A stretch of DNA of 64,000 nt from the NCBI RefSeq assembly GCF_907164915.1, contig NC_061869.1:12236221-12300220 (forward strand), read 5' to 3'. A program made the translations under genes and the position numbers. This document shows, piece by piece, positions 50,201-60,310 of the stretch (position 1 is the first letter of the stretch; each line of letters begins with the position of its first letter). The notes below the pieces were generated by a model. It searched no databases, was not told where the DNA came from, and saw only the letters and a list, made by a program, of their open reading frames with translations. Origin of the DNA: Impatiens glandulifera. Lineage: Eukaryota > Streptophyta > Magnoliopsida > Ericales > Balsaminaceae.

Positions 50201-50748
50201 TTAACATATATATTTTTTAATTTATGAAGTTAAATATTTATTTTTTAATTTAGAAAGTTAACATTTGGAATAAATATTTGTATTTTTAAATATAGGAAAT
50301 TAACCTGTTTATATATATATTTTTTTTTTAAATTGAGCAAGTTGAAATGTTGAATATATATATATTTTTTAATAAGAACCAAATTATAGACAAAATATTC
50401 TTGAGAATAGAGTTATTTGTGTCAAATTAATATTTTAACAATATAGATAATATATTCAAATTATTTTTATTATATATATTTTTAAACATAATAATTGGAA
50501 TTACTTACAATTTTATAGTTTTTTCAAATTCTTATGAATTATAATTGAATTTCAATTCTGATGAAATTTTAATTTCACTATTCCAAACACATCATATCAA
50601 AAAAATAAGAAAATAAAACAATTTAAGAAACTAGAAATTATTTCCACTTATTAATGTGATTAGAACAGAAACTACAATAAAACTCCACCTTTCATCCTCA
50701 TAAAAAAAAACTTTTAGGCAAGAGTCAATAGAAACTTTTACTTTTATG
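47212..50748. repeat. Segmental duplication, copy 2
   Basis: Direct copy of 41570-44410 with small indels, made longer mainly by a 646-bp MITE at 49412-50057. It keeps ACGGCCTACGGAGAATTCGA at 47212, the hairpin at 48492-48521 and CTCCACCTTTCATCCTCAT at 50682. A fragment of the block (GATGTTAGATTTTGCATTTA) recurs at about 50757, just past the end. It lacks the neighbouring DnaJ-like gene. Confidence 0.85.
49412..50057. mobile_element. PIF/Harbinger-like MITE present only in duplication copy 2
   Basis: Ends GACTACCCACAGCAGGG and, on the minus strand, GACCAGCCGCAGCAGGG, 14 of 17 matching. TTA flanks both sides (49409-49411 and 50058-50060). The corresponding site in copy 1 (near 43760) has no insertion. 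The second half repeats TTTGACACCCAAAAT-like words. It has no coding capacity. Confidence 0.8.
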
Positions 50749-51398
50749 TAGTTTCAGATGTTAGATTTTGCATTTAAACTAAAATTATATATCAAAACAT
50801 TGTCCATCACCTTTCATCCTCATATTGTAATGTTGATGATTATAACCCATTGATGGAGTCTATTTTCATGTCTTTTTAGCAAAATTCTAATAAGGTTAAA
50901 GTTCATATATAAGAAAAAGTATGCAGGTTGTAATCTTACACAAATAAAGAAAAAGAAACTTAGTAAGCATATATTTATCATACATAAGTATGAGGAATTA
51001 AGCATAACCTTGGCTAGTTTGTAGTTGTGCTCTCAAGTCTCAATATAAATATAAAGTTTGAATGCTATTATTAAGGATCTCAAAAGTGTATTCTCCTTTT
51101 ATTGAACATTCATACTTTGTTATATTAGTGGGCATAGACCATGCAGATTAGGGTTGTATGGGCTTAAGCCCATTCCTAGCTGATCCTACTTTTACTTGTA
51201 GCAGTTGATTAAGAAAAAAACAATATTACTAACATAATTGACAGAAACAATTAAATCTCACAGAAAAAGAGAGAGCTAACTCTAGAATCTTGTGGAAAAA
51301 ATAGTTAAAACTACCTTAAATACCAACTGAACATAATGAAAAAGACAATTGAACAATTAGTTAACTCTTCAAGTTAATTCTTATTCTCTCTCAACTCT
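50749..51398. other. Intergenic DNA, nothing certain
   Basis: Begins with a fragment of the duplicated block (50755-50820), then unremarkable sequence. No gene is supported; a 61-codon minus frame at 50820-51005 is A/T-biased and unlike any family. Confidence 0.4.
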
Positions 51399-51785
51399 CA
51401 CTAGGAAAAAATAGGTTATTATGGAGGGCAAAATCTCTCGGAGAAAGACTATAAGCCTTCGGTGAAACAACTCACCGAGAGCGATAAACGTCATCGGCGC
51501 GTCTCAGTGAAATAGCTGTCGGAGAAAAAGAAAAGCGCGTTTGCAAGGGCAGAGAAAGTCCTCAGAGATAAGTTATAACTAAGGGCAGGGAAAGTTCTCA
51601 GAAATAAGGCAAATCTAATTCCGAGAGCATATCTAACGCTCTCGGAGAATTCTCTAAATTATTAACGAAAACATTTTAAATGCTCTCGGAGATTACTTTA
51701 TATAATTAACGAAAGCATTTGAAATGCTCTCGGAAATTTCTTTTATTTATTAACAAAAGCATTTCAAATGCTCTCGGCTATACTT
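51399..51785 (+). mobile_element. CACTA element terminus with subterminal repeats
   Basis: Starts CACTAGGAAAAAATAGG at 51399 and continues into an array of CTCTCGGAGA-like cores (for example ATGCTCTCGGAGA), regularly spaced through about 51780. This is the layout of a CACTA end, of a different family from the two others here. The opposite terminus was not found, so the element is incomplete or extends with a diverged end. Confidence 0.65.
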
Positions 51786-52204
51786 TTTTTTTTTAAAATA
51801 AAATGTTTATAAACTGAATTTTACCTATTTTAAACTAATAAATTTCAGGCATACACAAATTAAAAATACCGAATTTGATATACCAAAATCCCAATAATCC
51901 AAAAATACAATTATCCAAAACTTAAATCTTCAATTCATTCAACATTACAATATCTAATAAACCAAAATTCCAATTTACCCATAGTCAAAGTATTTAAATA
52001 TATAAAAAAACATAATATACTCGATCTTATACTATTTTATTATATTCAATTATAATATCTATCTGATTGCAGATCATGTAATCGAGTTCTTCTTCTCTAC
52101 TCATCTCAACTCTCAACTTGTCTCCAATTAATAAGATACGGTCATAATATTGAATTACCTATTATAAAAATATAAATTCACATTAAGATGAAAATGAGAA
52201 TGGA

Positions 52205-52800
52205 ATGGAATTGAATGAGATTTGTAGCCGTAGCAGGACACAAGAAGACCGCTTTGATCAGATGGGGGCGATAATGAATTCAATGAACGATACAATTAAA
52301 CGACTAAATCTAGCGTATGATAGCAAGAACAGAAAGGTGACAATGTATGAGACTATAGAGGCGAACGACAACATGTTCGCACACAATGAAGAAAGACGAT
52401 ATCGTGGTGAACCTAATAAGGAAAGGGAGCAACACGATCATATGTATAACTACCGATAAGACTCTAAAAAATGGAGTTTCCGAAATTTAATGGTGAATAA
52501 GTAGATGACTGGATATACAGAGTGGAGATGTTCTACCTGGCTTAGTTCACATCTACAACCGAGTGGATTTGATAATCCGCTAAAAAATGAATGTAAAGAT
52601 GTTAAATGTCAACATTATTTAAGGAATTTGATAAGAAGTACTTGAATATCATTTACATGTTACCTCATTTTACGAAAGAATTCTCTATTAAATGTCATTT
52701 AAACGGGCTAAAAGAGGAATCACAAATCCAATTAGAATTCAAAAATCAGGGTCATTAGGAGAGTATTGACGATGGCGCCTAAACTACAAGAGATGATAAA
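52205..52800 (+). pseudogene. Ty3/gypsy gag remnant
   Basis: The first 84 codons give a charged N-terminus; after a stop the same region continues MEFPKFNGE..DDWIYRVEMFY, the signature of plant gypsy gag (FPKFNGEDPxxWIxRxExFF). Further on, FTKEFSIKCHLNGLKEESQI matches the gag segment ending with a GLK motif. Several stops make it non-functional. It lies behind the CACTA terminus and may be nested in that element. Confidence 0.65.
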
Positions 52801-53395
52801 TAATAAAGTACAAAGGGAATATTTGATTTGTTGGTAAAATTGTCAAAAATCCAGTTATGTAATGTGATCGAAACTTTTGTTATGTCTTTTGTGTATTTTT
52901 TATTGAATCAAATTGTCTCATTTTCAAAAAATATATTGTTTAGCTATATATTGAATGGGTAAAATTGTTTCTTGAAATTTGAATGTTAATGAAATGTTAG
53001 TATTTTTAGCTTATATGATTACAAAACTAGTAAAGAAATGATTTCAAGTCAATTAAACATGGTCATTCTTATTATATCATGCAAATATTAATTGTAGTAT
53101 GTTAATTGTGACTATGCTATATATATATATATATATATGAACAATAAAGTGAAATTTTATTATTAATATTATGAAAAAAAAAGATTAAATTATACCTTTG
53201 TGTGCAACACAATTCTTACTATTTGAATTATTTTAGTTTTTATTTATTTATTAAATACTACAAATCAATTAATTGTATTCTTGAGTAATAATATTTGAAT
53301 GAACAATAAAAATTTAAACAATTTAATTATGTATGGTCAATGTAATTTCTAGTATTTCTCAAAATTTAAACAATTTGATCTTACAAACTCTCAAT
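52801..53395. other. AT-rich intergenic DNA, nothing recognised
   Basis: Includes a short TA tract at 53120-53138. No supported feature. Confidence 0.4.
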
Positions 53396-53399
53396 GTTG

Positions 53400-53421
53400 G
53401 TTGTAGTATAGTGGTAAGTAT
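53400..53421 (+). pseudogene. Partial tRNA-Asp copy (5' end only)
   Basis: Twenty-two bases identical to positions 4-25 of the tRNA-Asp gene at 53455, covering the acceptor strand end and D arm with the A box. The match stops abruptly before the anticodon arm. It cannot make a tRNA. Confidence 0.75.
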
Positions 53422-53454
53422 CATTTAAATATTCTACTTTTCATTTAACACCAA

Positions 53455-53526
53455 GTCGTTGTAGTATAGTGGTAAGTATTCCCGCCTGTCACGCGGGTGA
53501 CCCGGGTTCGATCCCCGGCAACGGCG
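53455..53526 (+). tRNA. tRNA-Asp (anticodon GUC)
   Basis: A 72-nt sequence folds as a full cloverleaf. The acceptor arm GTCGTTG pairs with CAACGGC, the anticodon arm CCCGC/GCGGG carries the loop CTGTCAC with GTC at the anticodon, and the T arm CCGGG/CCCGG carries TTCGATC. The discriminator base is G, and the A box (TAGTATAGTGG) and B box (GGTTCGATCC) are good. A T run for polymerase III termination follows at about 53532. No intron. It charges aspartate and reads GAC and GAU codons. Confidence 0.97.
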
Positions 53527-53639
53527 TTATATTTTTTATTTTTTTATTTCTATCAAAATTATTTGATATATACTTCCTTATGGTAAACCTTTCAAAGTAT
53601 GGGTTATGCATACAATTCCTTGTACTAATTGTCATTTTT

Positions 53640-54040
53640 TAGACTAAAATGATGGGATGTAGTGGGGATTGTGTATTCATGAATGTTATGTTCATATTGT
53701 CACTTTCCCTTTGGTGAGTTGGTTTCTTCATATTCCTTAGAGAGAATACACTTTAATAAGTTAAGGGGCTTATTTATTTACCATATTGAGGTCTCAAGCT
53801 TGATTACAATTGAAAAAAGATGATTGAACTTTGAAGTGTGGTCATGATGGTGATTTGTCTTCATAGCCTCAAATGAATTAGCCTAAATGTGTGCTATAAC
53901 TATGCTTTTAATATGGAGAGTTTTCAAACTAGCACCATTCTAAACTTTCATTCCTAATGTTTCTCTTATTATTACTTTCACTTATTCCTAAAAAGAGTAT
54001 TATATAGGAGAACAATGTTTTAAGTTCAATTTTTCCTAAG
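53640..54040 (+). repeat. Dispersed repeat, inverted copy of PPR-gene intron sequence
   Basis: Matches the minus strand of 62290-62690, inside intron 2 of the PPR gene. Shared words in order include AAAATGATGGG, TGAATGTTATGTTCATATTG, GGTTTCTTCATATTCCTTAG, AGGTCTCAAGCTTGATTACA and CTAAATGTGT. Divergence is modest, with small indels. It may be a mobile repeat or a duplicated piece of intron. Confidence 0.8.
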
Positions 54041-54734
54041 AACGTGCAGAGTTAAAGTAGGAATTGAGGTTTATAATATATCAAGATTCAAGAATGCATT
54101 CTTTTCTTTGCAATATGATTTTGATTTGTATGTTAAACTTGCAGTTCTTAAAATGGTTAAAATCACGCGAGAACATTCATTTATTTTGTCGAGAGAATGA
54201 TGTAAAACAAATAAATAAAAACACCAACTTAACTCAATAAGACAATAACAAAAGTTATTTAGATGAAATTTTTTGTACATCATAAATTCAATTATTTAAG
54301 TAGAAAATCCTAATAAATTAATTTTTATATTTTCGATTATATATATTTGAATTATTTAATTTTTGTTTTAAATTAAGAAAAACTTACACCCTTTAGTTTA
54401 CCCCTTTTCAACTCAAAGAGGTTGAGATTGAGCTATATAATATTTACGCAAATGAATTAAATCTTAATATTCATTATGAATAATTATTTTGATTTTCTAG
54501 AAATATTAAATATAAAATTTTCAAGATTGATAAAATGTGATAAATTAATTTAATTTGTTGTTCTTACTGTAAAAACTTATAGAAGTCATATTTATTATCA
54601 CAATTAGTTTACAACAACTAGGTCAAATTCACCCCCTTTCTCTCTCTTTATTTATCATCGTCTTCCAATTGGGTAATCAACCGAGCCACTGATTCGCAAG
54701 CGGAGAGAAGGAAGAGCTGCGATTCAACAGTTGA

Positions 54735-54758
54735 TCGAAGAAGAAGAAGAAGAAGAAG
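54735..54758 (+). repeat. (GAA)n microsatellite in a 5' leader
   Basis: About eight GAA units ending directly at the start codon of the complex I subunit gene at 54759. Confidence 0.9.
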
Positions 54759-55833
54759 ATGGGTGGAGGAATGGAAACCAACAAGAACAAGTTCATTGAG
54801 GATTGGGGTTCCGCAAGGGAGAATCTTGAGCTCAACTTCAGGTGGACTCGTCGGAATTTCGCCATCATTGGCATCTTCGGCATCGCCGTTCCCATCCTCG
54901 TCTATAAGGGCATCGTCAGAGATTTCGTAATCTCTCTCTCTCTCTCTCTCTTCCTCCACTGTTAATTTGCTCACTACACCTCAATATTTGTTATTGTTCT
55001 TGATCTAACCCTAGTCACCCATTTACACAGATGATCTGATTCTTAATTAGAATGTGACCGATTTATATGAATAAGTTAATTCGATAGGATTTCTGTATTG
55101 ATTCGCTTGTAAAACTGGTCTAGTTGATAACAGATCCTGATGAATTTGTACCCAAGAGTTAGAACAGTTTCCTGTTTTGCTGAGTTTCTCTAACCCATAT
55201 TATCAAAATCCAAAATTTTGACCTATAATGTGGAGCCAATGAGAAATCACATCAATTTAGGAGGAACATCATGAATTTACTAGAATTTAATATTATAGAG
55301 AATTCTAGGTTTTCCTAATGGTCTAGCTTTATTCTGTCAACATGTTGTCTGATTACTGTGTTTAGAATAGAATACTTGTTCCTATTTGGTTCAATAGCCT
55401 TAGCGGATGCGAACAAATTCTCTAGGACTGATATAACTCGCATATTATAGACCACGAAAAATATCTCCTCAAAATCCAAGAAACTGCAATTATTTACATT
55501 TCTCAATCTTTACCATATGGGTTTTAGTTTTCAGAGATTCATGCTTGTTATTTGGGATGTTGATATTAATTCTTTCTGCTGCAATGCTGTTATTCTTTGA
55601 ATGATAGTTCTTTTCAAACGCATGAACTAGTTCTTCATATTAATGAAAAAAGCCTAAAGAAGCAAGATTGTACTCTTGAAGTCCAATCTACTAAATGATT
55701 TTGCTTCACCAGTAGATTTTGAAATGTTTGTTTACCCACAAACAGTTATATTTGAACTTCTTTTTTTTTTGTGATTTTGGAACAGCACATGCAAGATGAG
55801 GATGCAGGAAGACCTCACAGGAAGTTCATTTGA
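54759..55833 (+). CDS. Mitochondrial complex I small subunit, NDUFB4/B15-like
   Basis: Two exons, 54759-54926 and 55786-55833; 216 nt, 71 aa. The protein begins MGGGMETNKNKFIEDW, has one hydrophobic segment (residues 35-52, NFAIIGIFGIAVPILVYK) and ends AGRPHRKFI. Length and sequence match the 71-residue plant protein (Arabidopsis At2g31490) assigned to the membrane arm of NADH:ubiquinone oxidoreductase as the B15/NDUFB4-like subunit; that assignment is from memory. The exon join gives DF|HMQDEDAG, which fits the family. The start ATG sits immediately after a GAA microsatellite, and a TC microsatellite begins within a few bases of the 5' splice site. The 859-bp intron has no other feature seen. 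Neighbours are a tRNA-Asp upstream and a convergent lysine-rich gene downstream. Confidence 0.87.
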
Positions 55834-56391
55834 TCACTTCAGGTTCAAATAACTTCTGTAAAAGTCGACATCCAGAAACCGGTGTGTGGTGCCATTTTGT
55901 TTTGATAATTTGGCTGAGATTGAAAACTCTTGACTCACTTTCAGCTTTGTTTACAGCTTTTGATGATTGTGCCTTTTTTAAACATCAATAAGTAGACAGC
56001 TTGATGACTGTTGTGTTTGTTCTTATTAATGTTGAGAAATATTTGAGTTGTCTAATTTATCAATCTGTTCCTTGTTCTTCATAAAAATCATGAACAGTTT
56101 AGCATTACTTGCACAACTCTAATTTACCATATTGATCTTTGAGAAACTGTCAATTGAATTCTGATACATAAGCACAATTTTCACTCGAACCCAAATTTAA
56201 ATACACTAACTTTTGAATAGAATCTCACATAGTACCCAATATAAAGAAAATATGCCCTGTATTTCATTACATAAAAAGATAAGGATAAGTAGAACAGAAT
56301 TACATGTATTATTATTACAAGGTCTTAGGTCTGGATATGGTAAAGGAAAGTTATCAAGAACCCTAATTCAGTTATGTTTGGGTCTTCCTTC

Positions 56392-57672
56392 TTAGTTGGC
56401 AACATCTTCTTCCTTTTTCTTCTCAGTTACAAGATGAGTTGTTGCATTCTCCTCAGCTTCTTTTATCAGCTTTGCAATTTCTGCCTTCTGCTCAAGGAGA
56501 GTGCTTATTTTTGTGTCGATCTTCTCTAGTTTACTCTTGAGCTTTACAAGATCTTTGGGCTTTTCTTTCTTGTCAGCACCTGCTTTCCTTTTCTTATCTC
56601 CCTTGTTGTCTTTCTCTTCTTCTTCTTCTTCTTCTTTTACATCGCTTATTTTGATCTCCCTTGATGTTACAGCATCTGCTTTCTCTTTTGATTCTCCTTC
56701 ATCATCTTTCTTCTTCTTCTTATCTTTTTTGTCTGATTTTTCTTTCTTCACTTCTTCCTCGACCTCTCCATCATCTTTCTTCTTCTTCTTCTTGTCCGAC
56801 TTGTCTGTTTTTTCTTTCTTCACTTCTTCCTCGACCTCTCCATCATCTTTCTTCTTCTTTTCTTTTTTGTCCGATTTGTCTGTCTTCACTTCTTCTTCTT
56901 CCTCTGTTTCTTCTTCATTTTTCTTTGTCTTCTTCTTTTCCTTTTTCTCTGTTTTGTCCTTCTTCACTTCTTCTTCTTCCTTTGTCTCTCCATCATCTTT
57001 CTTATTCTTCTTTTCTGTTTTATCCTTCTTCACTTCCTCTTCTTCCTTTGTCTCTCCATCATCTTTCTTCTTTTTCTTTTCTGTTTTATCCTTCTTTACT
57101 TCTTTCTCTGTCTCACCATCATCATCTTTCTTCTTTTTCTTGTCTTTTTTATCATTCTTTACCTTTTCATCTGTCTCACCATCATCATTCTTGGCCTTCT
57201 TCTTGTCTTTTTTCTCCTTCTCCACCTCTTCTTCTTCTGTCTCTCCTTCATCTTTTTTGGGCTTCTTCTTGTCTTTTTTCTCCTTTTTCACCTCTTCTTC
57301 TTCTTTCTCTCCTTCATCTTTCTTGGGCTTCTTCTTGTCTTTTTTCTCCTTTTTCACCTCTTCTTCTGCTGCCTCTCCTTCATCTTTCTTGGGCTTCTTC
57401 TTATCTTTTTTCTCTTTCTTCACCTCTTCTTCTTTCTCCCCTTCATCTTTCTTCTTCTTCTTTTCCTTTTTGTCTACTTTCTCTTTCTTTTCTCCTTGAT
57501 CATCCTCCTCATTGTCTTTCTTGTTATCCTTTATCTCTTCTTTCCCTTCATATTTGGACTCTTTCTTAGTGGAACCCTCAACAATCTCCCACCCCTTATC
57601 AGTCTTGGTCTCTAGTTGAAGATGACTTTCTTCTAGTATCCCAACAGAAGCTTGATCAATTTTCTCAGCCAT
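56392..57672 (-). CDS. Lysine/glutamate-rich repeat protein (KEKE-type), function unknown
   Basis: Single coding exon, 426 aa, minus strand. Residues 1-40 form a unique N-terminus with GWEIVEGS. Residues about 60-350 consist of about ten degenerate repeats of 20-26 residues built on EEEVKKEKKDKKKPKKDEGE, alternating acidic and basic blocks. The C-terminus (about 375-426) has KLKSKLEKIDTKISTLLEQK, a predicted coiled coil with heptad Leu/Ile. Such proteins are often auto-annotated as DNA ligase-like or glutamic-acid-rich, which is not meaningful. The low-complexity charge pattern suggests a disordered nuclear or cytoskeletal scaffold, but this is inference. Long frames on the opposite strand are artefacts of the repeat. 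A 5' UTR intron is likely. Confidence 0.75.
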   Translation of the reverse strand: MAEKIDQASVGILEESHLQLETKTDKGWEIVEGSTKKESKYEGKEEIKDNKKDNEEDDQGEKKEKVDKKEKKKKKDEGEKEEEVKKEKKDKKKPKKDEGEAAEEEVKKEKKDKKKPKKDEGEKEEEEVKKEKKDKKKPKKDEGETEEEEVEKEKKDKKKAKNDDGETDEKVKNDKKDKKKKKDDDGETEKEVKKDKTEKKKKKDDGETKEEEEVKKDKTEKKNKKDDGETKEEEEVKKDKTEKKEKKKTKKNEEETEEEEEVKTDKSDKKEKKKKDDGEVEEEVKKEKTDKSDKKKKKKDDGEVEEEVKKEKSDKKDKKKKKDDEGESKEKADAVTSREIKISDVKEEEEEEEKDNKGDKKRKAGADKKEKPKDLVKLKSKLEKIDTKISTLLEQKAEIAKLIKEAEENATTHLVTEKKKEEDVAN

Positions 57673-57692
57673 TGATTGATTTGTTATGATGC

Positions 57693-58011
57693 CTAATTTA
57701 AAGAAGAATGAAGATTAATTAAGCACATAAAATGATAGACATAGATGATTGATTGATTGATTCCCCAGTCCAGAACACAAATCTAACAAGAACCAATCTT
57801 GGGAATGAGAAGAAGAATCCCTAATGAGATGCAACAACAACATGGGTTTGTTTAAAAAACGATTGTTTGTTTAAACATATATAGGAATGAATATCTTTCT
57901 CTGTTCATTAAGAATGAAGAAATAAAGATCTAGTAAAGCAGACTTCAATTATAGATAGAGACAGATTTGGAATTCAACATATGAAATTGATGATTAAAGA
58001 AAGAAGGGTAC
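57693..58011 (-). other. Probable 5' UTR intron of the lysine-rich gene
   Basis: On the minus strand a donor GTCCAG|GTACCC at 58011 and an acceptor AAATTAG|GCATC ending at 57693 would remove 319 bp and leave about 20 bp before the ATG at 57672. Both sites fit consensus, but no transcript evidence is available. Confidence 0.45.
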
Positions 58012-58150
58012 CTGGACGAATTGAGATGGAATGAAACTGAAGGTAGTAGTAATTAATCAATGGATGAAAACGATGGTTGTAGGCAGGAATTATGTAAGAA
58101 TGAAGGTTGTTGTTCTTGGTTGTTGATCGGGGATGATGATGATCCTCTGC

Positions 58151-58159
58151 AATTTATAG
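58151..58159 (-). promoter_or_regulatory. TATA box of the lysine-rich gene
   Basis: Minus strand reads CTATAAATT, about 140 bp upstream of the proposed 5' splice site. Position and sequence fit a plant TATA box. Confidence 0.5.
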
Positions 58160-58970
58160 AAAGACCGAAATGATCCGTGTAGTTGACGCGTGGTTTTCGC
58201 TGTAAAGCCAAGCCAAGCCAGCTGTGCTTTTTTTCTTTCTTAGTTCTAGATTTTCTTGAAAGATTAATATAAGTTATTACACAGCACCCACTACTCTACG
58301 GACCGAACCGGTTGTTTTGACTGGCCGACATTGGGCCATAGGCCTACTATTCTATTACCTTCCCCAATAAAATCATCAGAATTACGTGTTTTTTCATTTT
58401 TATTTTTACCAAAATTAATTGCCGACAATTTTCACTACTTTCCAATAAATCATCCACCCACTTTTATACTTAATTTACAAGATATACATATAATAACTAA
58501 GTCGGTTCGAGCCAAAAAGGTATTATTATAGATATCACAAAACACTTTAGCATACATACATTCAAGAATTCCTAAAATGATCTCAAATTTATTAGATTTG
58601 ACTTTAGTATAATGCTTAAAATCTAAAAATTGTTAGATTAATGCTTAATAAAAACAAATCTTTATATAAGTATCCGCCTGCGCTAGGCTAGCTACAAGAA
58701 GAGAAGAGGGGATCATATGATATAACATTATCAATCAATTTTTTTTTTGAATGTTTTCAATTGACTCTCATCTTCTTTCAAGTACGTTGACATCTTTAAT
58801 TTGTATATATAAAGAAGAAAGCATTTAAATTAAAATAGTAAACATTAAACATTTATATTATTTTATATTGTAACATACAACAACAACAACATGTATTATT
58901 TATTCAACATCTAAAACTTACATATATAAAGTTTTATTTATTAAAAAGGTTTCCATCGTTCGTTCGGTAG
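58160..58970. other. Intergenic spacer
   Basis: Between the lysine-rich gene promoter and the stop codon of the USP gene, so it includes the USP 3' UTR. A minus-strand TAGCCTAGCG near 58682-58693 is probably a scrap of SINE family B. No gene is supported. Confidence 0.4.
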
Positions 58971-59981
58971 CTATTTGGCATGTGGCTGTGGTCTAACAAT
59001 GAGAACGGGGCACTTTGCATGATGAACACAATAATCACTCACACTTCCCATGAATGCCCTGCACCCACCAAACCAAATCACATAATATAAATAGATACAA
59101 TGGCGGATTCATGTACAAGCCTACCCGGACTCTAGTCCAAAATATTTTGTATGTAATTAACAATAACGACGAAAAATACCCTAAACCCGGGTAGATTACA
59201 AAGGAGATTAACGACTATTCGGGTAGATTTTATGAAAAGTATTTAGCACAGGGAGAACCTTGTATAGATAGATTAGTTAAATAAATTATACTTGACTTGA
59301 ATTAAGACAAGATCAATCAATAGATTACCTTTTGATCTTTCCAAGTCCACGGCTGCCAAGAACAAGCAGATCTGCATGCATTTCATCTCCAGCCTCACAT
59401 ATCTTGTCCTTTGGATCACCTTCCACAATCAAAGTTTCCACCTTAACCTAATTAAATGCATGCATGCATCAATTCAATTCAATCAAATCCAATCCATTTA
59501 TAGTACTGATCAATACTTACCATCTTATCCTTGCACAATCGAAGCGCCTGAGCAAGTAAAACTCCTGCACTCTCTTCTCGCGCCTTCCTTACAGATTCCA
59601 AATTTGAACTACTCATCCCCACAGGATACATTATGCCTACATACATACATTCAAAACTGATCAAATCAAATTCATAATTAATAAGATTGATCACTAATTA
59701 ATCACAACTAGCTAACCAGCAGGTCCGGCGGGGAGGATGTATTGATGGAAAGGCTCTATGACATTCATGATAGTCAGCATCCCAACTTCACGCCTAGATT
59801 CCACGACGGTGGCGCCAATACCGGGCAGGGAAGGGAAGAGGTGATCGAGAGCCCATTGGAGGGCGTAGAAGCTTTCACCGCTTTCGTCAATGGCGATAAG
59901 AACCTTCAAACCCTTCTTCTCGCCACCTGAAGAACTACCGGCGCCGGCTAATGGATGATCACTTATAATATTAGTGGCCAT
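58971..59981 (-). CDS. Universal stress protein (USP A-like) family protein
   Basis: Four exons on the minus strand: 59981-59717, 59636-59521, 59447-59329, 59058-58971; 588 nt, 195 aa. The USP fold starts at VLIAIDESGESFYALQWAL (about residues 27-45). The ATP-binding motif GxxGx(9)GS is intact in the joined exons 3-4, as GSRG...FMGS, so it is of the ATP-binding class. The end is CPVLIVRP followed by a short tail. Residues 1-25 are a Gly/Ser-rich extension. Plant USPs of this size respond to drought, salt or hypoxia; the particular role is unknown. The acceptor of exon 3 could lie 6 nt further in, with the same frame. The upstream region has an ABRE-like motif and a TATA box. Confidence 0.9.
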
Positions 59982-60088
59982 TTCCTTCTCTCTTAATTAC
60001 AGATTGCTCTAGATCTTCTTCTTGTGAATATGGAGATTGAAGAAGATGGAGATATCTAGAAGATTCATTTAAAACTTGTCATCAACAT

Positions 60089-60124
60089 GACACGTTTCAT
60101 TCTTGCATGTTCAATCTATATATA
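60089..60124 (-). promoter_or_regulatory. USP promoter: ABRE-like motif and TATA box
   Basis: Minus strand reads ACGTGTC (60089-60095), an ABRE-type core recognised by bZIP factors in abscisic-acid responses, with a TATATATAG TATA box at 60116-60124. The ABRE-like motif lies downstream of the TATA box, in the likely leader, which is unusual. Functional meaning is inferred. Confidence 0.4.
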
Positions 60125-60310
60125 ATTACACCTATTTTTCTTTCCATTTTTGTAGAGCTGGCACGTCACTCGGCTCTCATCGGTGCCAAAGACTTGATAA
60201 TTACTCATATTTATCCATATTTTAGTTCAAATTTGGATATTATTATTTAAATTTGACTCGAAAAATGAGAATACGACTAATTTTCACGGGGTTAAACACA
60301 TCGCCTACAA

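Noticed and set aside
54648..54974. Minus-strand frames opposite the complex I subunit gene
   Set aside because: They overlap its first exon and consist of the reverse reading of CT and GAA microsatellites. The plus-strand product matches a known family with a correct splice.
56501..57569. Long plus-strand frames (332 and 302 codons) opposite the lysine-rich gene
   Set aside because: They are Ser/Phe- or Leu-rich readings of the complementary strand of the AAG/GAA repeats. Minus-strand coding has unique ends, a TATA box and a plausible leader intron, so the plus frames are artefacts.
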